From NCBI RefSeq assembly GCF_902806685.2, contig NC_048563.1, forward strand, positions 1,550,001 to 1,614,000: a stretch of 64,000 nucleotides of DNA. The letters run 5' to 3'. The number at the start of each line of letters is the position of its first letter. The stretch's first letter is position 1. A model generated the notes under the pieces. That model was not told the origin of the DNA, made no database searches, and saw nothing but the letters and a program-made list of their open reading frames with translations. The position numbers and the translations under genes were made by a program. Below, piece after piece: positions 58,557 to 64,000 of this stretch. This DNA comes from Maniola hyperantus. Its lineage: Eukaryota > Arthropoda > Insecta > Lepidoptera > Nymphalidae.

Positions 58557-60216
58557 GTGTATTTTCTATTAATATTCTATTCATTCGTTCTGCTCTCCCA
58601 TTTTGCTCTGGTGTATACGGATTACTAGTTTGATGAGTAATACCAGAGTCCTTCAGAAATTTTTCAAATGAACGATTGACATATTCCCTGCCATTATCGG
58701 ACCGGAGTATCTTAATAGATTTATTTAATTCATTTTCAACACTGCTTTTAAATTCTTGAAACTTTTCTAAGGCTTCGCTTTTGTTGGCTAAAGTATAAAC
58801 AAACACTTTACCTGAATAATCATCGACAAAAGTTATAAAGTACCTGGCACCTCCTAGCGACAGTGTCTCCATCGGACCGCAAATGTCAGAATGGATCAGT
58901 TCTAGCAAATCATTTGCTCGGGAACCAACATGCTTGAAAGGTTGCCTGGTTTGCTTGCCTTGAAGGCACGGTGTACATAATACATCTTCTTTCTGCTTTG
59001 TCAAGTTGATACCAAGTGCACAGTCTTGTAATTTGTACAAGTCATTAAAATTCAAATGAGCCAATCTTTGATGCCAAAGAAAATTAGAATTATCTGTGAC
59101 AGCAGAAAAACCTCTAGATTCACTTGTGTTGAGTTTATAAGTCCCATTAAAACAATTGGCTGTTGCAACAATTACTTCTTTGTCGTTCAAAATCCGGCAG
59201 CCATTATTAGAAAACTCAATTTTACAACCATTTTCAATTATTTTGCTCACTGATAATAAATTGGTTGCTAAATCAGGTACATAAAATACATTATTTACCT
59301 TAATCTTGTTGGATGAACCATTAGTTCCCGGGATGGTTATAGTGGTACTTCCACACAATTCGACTTTGAGCACCTTGTCATCTGCTATACGTACATGAGA
59401 TTGACTCGGCAAACATACATCTGATAGCCATTCCTTATGTTTGGTCATGTGTACAGATGCTCCGGAGTCTATGTACCAACTATGTTCATCGTTGACTGAA
59501 ACGGCTGAAAATGCAGCTACAAAACCACTGTTATTACTCTTATTTTCAGATTTTCTGTCCTTATTTCTACAAAATTTACTAATATGGCCAAATTTATTGC
59601 AATTATAGCAACGTGGACCCTTGGATTTGCCTTTATTACTACTATTGTTCTTAATATTCTGAGATTTAGAGATATAAAATGCTGCAGATGAATGCAAAAT
59701 TTTTGTTTTAACAGCATCAGCGGAGATAGTAATGCCTGAGCTTTCTAAGGCCATGAGCATAGGCTTATACGTGTCGGGTAGGCCCGCTAACAGAAGTGTG
59801 CCTAGCCATTCATCATCGATTTTGAAATTAATGCTACGCAGCTTATGCGCAGTCGACATTATTTTATTGACATAATCTTCGATGCTGTTACTATTATCCA
59901 ATGTAGTAGTTATAAGTGTTTTTAACAATCCAACTTTTCTCGTTAGGCCGGAATCACTAAAAGCTTTAGATAAATTGTCCCATACCTGCTTAGCGGACGT
60001 GCATTCTTCGATGTGCACGTAGTTTATGGGGTCGACGAGCAAAATTATTTTTGATCTTGCCTTTTTATCCTTTAATGGGTCCACTTGCTTGCCCGTGATA
60101 CACTCCCAGAGTTCTTCATGTTCCAAGTAAGTTTGTACAGCGAACTTCCATGTCGAATAATTATCTCTGCCGCTTAATTTCTCAATGCTAAATGAGTTAT
60201 TACTTATCAACGACAT
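58534..60216 (-). pseudogene. Truncated copia-type gag-pol, 560 codons, no reverse transcriptase
   Basis: One open frame on the minus strand. It has a copia-type gag (FSIEKLSGRDNYSTWKFAV at the start, about 1-190), a CCHC knuckle CYNCNKFGHISKFC (203-216), a protease motif DSGAS (250-254), and the integrase zinc site H382/H387/C414/C417. The integrase core triad D444, D507 and E543 has 35 residues between the last two. After E543 and the short ENTLQ the frame runs into the LTR remnant and stops, so the rest of integrase, RT and RNase H are deleted. The order gag-PR-IN is that of Ty1/copia. It cannot transpose by itself, but the gag-to-integrase part is uninterrupted, which suggests a recent deletion. 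Confidence 0.9.
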
Positions 60217-60327
60217 TTCGAAAAATAATTACTTTGTGCCGTGTACAAAATCACGTTGGCAAAAATTTTTATCTTTATGAATCTTTGAAATCTTTACACT
60301 TCGTGCTGAATATAAAATATATATACG

Positions 60328-60338
60328 CTCTGCTACCA
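60328..60338 (-). other. Primer-binding site of the copia-type element
   Basis: On the minus strand TGGTAGCAGAG lies immediately inside the LTR end (CCTACA, then the site). It is complementary to the 3' end of the initiator methionine tRNA, as is common for copia-type elements. Confidence 0.7.
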
Positions 60339-60428
60339 TGTAGGAATTAAATTTACCTTTTATTTTTATGATTTAGTAAATAAGAGACTTTATATTAAAA
60401 AATAAACTTGGATATTGATATTGTTACA
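60339..60428 (-). repeat. 5' LTR (short) of the copia-type element
   Basis: In plus sense it runs from TGTAGGAATTAAATT to GATATTGTTACA, about 90 bases with TG...CA ends in either direction. The 3' LTR has only the first 74 bases. I find no target-site duplication (the neighbouring bases are 'aaagg' and 'gcggc'). Confidence 0.6.
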
Positions 60429-60710
60429 GCGGCAATAAAAATACACATTCTGTACAAACTTCAAGTCTCTACCTATAAGGGTTCACGTGATACAGTCCAC
60501 TGACAGACAAACGGACGGCCGGACAGACGGTCGGACGAACATGAAATTTTCACGGAATGTGTATTTCTTTTGCCGCTATAATAACAAATACTAAAAATTA
60601 CAAAATGGCCGCCATGAAAATTAAAAAAAATTAAAAAGTGTTATTTCTTGTACGATGGTACGGAACCCTTCATGTGCGAGCCCAACTCGCACTTGACTGA
60701 TTTTATTTTA
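60429..60710. mobile_element. Small hairpin element plus end of a 415-bp-like repeat
   Basis: GCGGCAATAAAAATACACAT faces ATGTGTATTTCTTTTGCCGC (60429-60585). 60652-60705 reads 'acggaacccttcatgtgcg' and 'caactcgcacttgactg', the end of a 415-bp-type repeat. Confidence 0.65.
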
Positions 60711-61299
60711 CCTTTTGACCCCATTGATAAATAATCTTTAACGATTTTGCATTAAACTCGTTTTTACATTGATTCTGATTTAATTCTTTGGCAATAGCAT
60801 TTGTTGAAATTTTCTACCTGGTCTCTTTGTTGTGTAATTTTTTCTTGATTTTATGGTTTTTTTTGTAATCTTTTTGTACCAATGGATAGCCAACAAAATG
60901 TAGATGTTTTTAAAATAATCCGCAGGATAAGTGCCATAGCAATTTTTATAGAAAATTTGCAAGTTATTCAAAGTATTAAATTTAAAAATCGAAAAATTTT
61001 ACAGTTTTTGGGCTGGAATTTTAAAATTCTTGAAGATTTTTCTTGTTTTATAACTGTTTATTATTAACAAGGATATGCACTAGCAAGAAATAAAAAAAAA
61101 TCTGATGAAATACATTGTTTCTCTTTTTTACTAATTTTTAAAGTGGCAAACACCCCTTTACCTAAAAAAAAATAAAAAAATGAATAACTCGAAAACGATA
61201 CACTTTCGCATAAGCACTTTAGGAGTCGTTTGATAGCTAATGTCCTGTACTATAACCCCCTAACGGGATCGTGTCCTCTTTTCCTGTAACCCTGTATAT

Positions 61300-62170
61300 T
61301 TTTTGCAATTTTTTTTATTAAAATTGCCAACAAAACTGTGCTGAAAAAAATGAAACTTCAATACATTAAGTTTTACGGTTAAAAATCAAGTATTTCGATG
61401 ATTTACCCATTAGATTTAAGTTTTTTTCTAAAAAGTTTATTTTCATCGTCGATTCATAAATTATTAAGTGCAAAAAGATCTCAAAGAGTTAAAAATTAGT
61501 TTTTTTAATAAAATTATTAGGTAATCGATTCGGCTTTCTATTTTCTTATATAGGTCTAAAAGTAGTGTTGTCTTTATCACAATGTTCCTTTCTGAAAAGG
61601 ATAGTAATATGTTTACACTTGTCGGAGATTTTGTAAAACCGAACCACCAAATCGGTATTAGTACACTAAATTTTTATCGGACGAAAATATCAGGAGCGAA
61701 AAAACGGATGACAGATTGGGCTGAAATTTGGCATGCAGACAGCTATTATAATAGCTATCTATCTGCATGCCAATTTTTTTAACGGATGTCTGAAATTTCA
61801 ACCCCTCAAATTTTTTTAAAGGGTTTCTGAAAATTCAACCCCTTACGGCTGCACTGCACTTTCGTCATCCGAGTTCTATCCGTCATCCGTGAGAATACCA
61901 GCGATTATCTACGACATATGTCATAAGCCGTAAGGGGATAGAATAGTCCACGCGGACGAAGTCGCGGGCGTGAGCTAGTTTATCTATAATCTGATTGGTC
62001 GAAAACACGTCTCGGTTACGCTCCGATAGATACGAGGCATAAGACAGATCTATAAAGCGTACTCTGTGTTTATTAAGAGTTTAAAAAAGACAAAGTTATG
62101 TCTCTGACATAAATCTGTCTCATTTTATCTCTAAAAGTCAGCTAAGTGAAAGTACGCTCAGATCTAAGAC
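61300..62170. other. AT-rich gene-free stretch with repeat remnants
   Basis: 61300-61690 shows nothing recognisable. 61700-61980 has AAACTACTGGACGG-family pieces ('ggctgaaatttggcatgcag', CACGCGGACGAAGTCGCGGG). 62040-62160 has AAAGACAAAGTTATGTCTCT-type remnants of the AAAACGAGACAGA element. Confidence 0.45.
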
Positions 62171-62174
62171 ATTT

Positions 62175-62435
62175 TTTTTTAAATTTATAGACTAGCGCTT
62201 GGCTTCAATCAGACCAGCAGGGTGATTAGCTAACTCAGTGTCTAACATTGAATGATAGCCACTGAGCTCATTTTTTAATCCGTTGAAGGTTTTCTACCAA
62301 AAAATATTTTAATATCACCCAGTGAAGCAGCAATGTAGAACCAACCAATCTCGGTGGCTATCATTCAGTGTTAGACACTGAGTTAGCGAATCGCCTAGCT
62401 GGTGGCAAGTGATGATGCAGCCTAAGATGCTAGCG
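62175..62435. mobile_element. SINE-like sequence interrupted by a TIR element
   Basis: AGCTAACTCAGTGTCTAACA and TGAATGATAGCCACTGAG at the left face CTCGGTGGCTATCATTCAGT and TTAGACACTGAGTTAGC at the right (62217-62396). The flanks 'agactagcgcttggcttcaa' and GTGGCAAGTGATGATGCAGC look like one interrupted SINE. Confidence 0.65.
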
Positions 62436-62601
62436 CGCTTGTCTAGAAGATGTCTATAATAAAGTCTAAGTAAAGTCTTACTCGAAGTTTAGTGTACTAG
62501 TTGATTTGGTATTAATTTAATTAGAATTATCTTGAATAAGGCCCGATTCATACTAATATAATTTAATTGGTCACCCATCCGTCTAACAACTTGGATGAAC
62601 G

Positions 62602-62902
62602 TTAAGGTGATTTGATAGACCCAGCCGCGAAAATTCAAATTTTAGTTAGTTTTTCGAAAATAGTAGACTAATCATACATCGATGGTTTATGGTAATGAGT
62701 TTTGCGGGCATAACATTTATCCATCTACATGTTTTTCCATAAAACTTTGGTCAAAAATACTCATTTACTTCATATTTGTGCAAATCTAGGAAAATTCAGA
62801 AAATTATCTTTCAGGAAGCCTTCGGTGTATGATTAGTCTACTATTTTCGAAAAACTAACTAAAATTTGAATTTTCGCGGCTGGGTCTATCAAATCACCTT
62901 AA
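62602..62902. mobile_element. TTAA-flanked MITE, piggyBac-like
   Basis: TTAAGGTGATTTGATAGACC and CCGCGAAAATTCAAATTTTA at the left have exact inverted partners at the right, ending GGTGATTT's complement AAATCACCTTAA. The arms are about 75 bases. The TTAA at both ends is the target site of piggyBac transposases. There is no ORF. Confidence 0.8.
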
Positions 62903-62909
62903 GTAAAGC

Positions 62910-63600
62910 AATAGTTTCTCATGTCTATATCTTTAGCTGAATAAACTTATTTTTTATTATAGACTATAGTGCGAATCGAGCTTTAATTTTTCATAAACTT
63001 TGGATGTTAGTATTGTAAGCATTAACTTATCAAAAATTATTTCAGCAATGGTGATCATTAATGATTTAAATTTATTTTCTATACCTTCCATGAAAATATT
63101 AAAGCTTTTTTTATGTTTGTCAATAAGTACTTGTATTGAAAAAAGGAGCGATTAATAAAACATTAGGAATGTACATTCAATGAGAATGACATTCAGAATC
63201 TAAGGATGAATCCAGATTAAGTAACATGTTATAAAACTTTGTTACATAACACGCCCGCAAAATTCACAATATTATACATTGCTGTATGTATGTGAGTATA
63301 ACATATTGCTAACATAACAAGTTTGTCTTTATCTGAATAACAGTGCAATATAAGAATGTTATGTAACATACTGTTGGCGAGTGCTACACACTCTTTCTGG
63401 ATCGGCGATATTTGGATCGAACCATAATAACAATATGTACATTGTAATATAACATGTAAAGTTATATATTATATATTTGGATTCATATTTCTTAGGCATG
63501 GGATTTTTGTGTTCAGTATTTGGTTTTTTTGAAAAACTAAGAAGTTAAATTATATAGTTTTTAATTCTTTTTCTAATTAATAAAGTGATATTCAAATATA
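62910..63600. other. AT-rich gene-free stretch
   Basis: Several 'gttacataac'/'taacatgt'-like pieces (63220-63460) suggest a decayed repeat. I find no coding or splice pattern. Confidence 0.4.
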
Positions 63601-63631
63601 GGGAAGTTTTTATTTTTTCATCATTTTATCG

Positions 63632-63868
63632 ACCACTACTGAGAACGGATCTCCTCTCAGAATGAGAAAGTTTAGGACGTAGTCTACCACGCAGGCCAAG
63701 TGTGGATTGGCAGACTTCACACACCTTTGAGAACATTATGGGAAACTCGGGCATGCAGGTTTCCTCACGATGTTTCCTTCACCGTCAAAGCAAGTGACAT
63801 TAATTCAGGTTAATTCATAAAAAAAATGGCCAAGTGCGAGTCGGACTCGGGCACGAAGGGTTCCGTAC
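63632..63868 (-). mobile_element. SINE-2 fragment and end of a 415-bp repeat
   Basis: 63632-63800 in reverse has GCTTTGACGGTGAAGGAAAC and GTCTGCCAATCCACACTTG. 63824-63868 carries TGGCCAAGTGCGAGTCGGAC and GGGTTCCGTACC. From 63870 to the window end part of a CGCGACTTCGTCCGCG-type repeat begins. Confidence 0.7.
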
Positions 63869-64000
63869 CATCCATACTAATATTATAAATGTGCAAGTGT
63901 GTATCTGCTAGCCTTTCACGACCCAGCCGTTCAACCGACTGATGAAATTTGGTACAGCTAACTGGACTGATGAAATTACTTTTTTTTTAAATCCCTATCT

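Larger units (their letters stand above)
57891..61298. mobile_element. Large foldback/TIR element with ~590-bp inverted arms
   Basis: The left arm 57891-58482 and right arm 60711-61298 are inverted copies. They start TATACAGGGTTACAGGAAAA and end TTTCCTGTAACCCTGTATA, with a TATA at each border as a possible target site. Each arm carries a mirrored 61-codon frame (MDSQ.NVDV.KIIRRISAI...) differing at eight positions. The interior holds a truncated copia-type retrotransposon and a second small hairpin element. I cannot assign a superfamily. No transposase is recognised. Confidence 0.75.

Noticed and set aside
1..64000. CRISPR arrays, operons, riboswitches, rRNA genes
   Set aside because: None were seen. 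The spliced genes and SINEs show a eukaryotic nuclear sequence.

Overview
The window looks like part of a moth or butterfly (Lepidoptera) nuclear chromosome. Small phase-matched exons with insect-type splice sites lie in introns built almost entirely of repeats. The repeats are AT-rich, mostly short and recurrent: tRNA-derived SINEs, 3' stubs of non-LTR retrotransposons, foldback and TIR elements, and a ~415-bp repeat ending in CCGGTTTTT. All gene models were assembled by hand from splice signals and reading phase. No transcript or database evidence was available.

Layout. 1-5000: repeat stubs, a small basic protein (2194-2586, -) and a doubtful 99-codon ORF. 5501-17056 (+): an eight-exon secreted flavin amine/polyamine oxidase, 489 aa, with signal-peptide exon 1 lying 5.7 kb upstream of exon 2. 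20417-31083 (+): a seven-exon secreted protein of 265 aa with two Kazal-like domains. Its fifth intron holds an opposite-strand three-exon gene (26283-28429, -) for a 132-aa glycine/alanine-rich protein. 34020-35669 (-): a 292-aa C2H2 zinc-finger protein. 37841-38681 (+): a lysine-rich ORF with an apparent frameshift. 39535-41903 (+): a two-exon 157-aa protein with two U1-like zinc fingers. 42875-43300 (-): an LLPH-like nucleolar protein. 44022-45444 (-): a possible 77-aa protein, head-to-head with 45574-55862 (+), an eleven-exon F-box/LRR gene of 904 aa that resembles FBXL12. 57891-61298: a 3.4-kb inverted-repeat element with a truncated copia-type retrotransposon at its centre. The rest of the right end is repeats and AT-rich sequence without a recognisable gene.

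The genes do not form a pathway. What links them is how the locus evolves: four multi-exon genes (oxidase, zinc finger, U1 finger and F-box) carry tandem partial copies of their own exons next to the real ones, most with stops or missing splice sites. The introns are so packed with repeats that several splice acceptors sit only a few bases to a few dozen bases from a repeat end. Two notable arrangements are the oxidase signal-peptide exon between inverted repeats and a splice-competent stop-bearing exon copy in the F-box gene.
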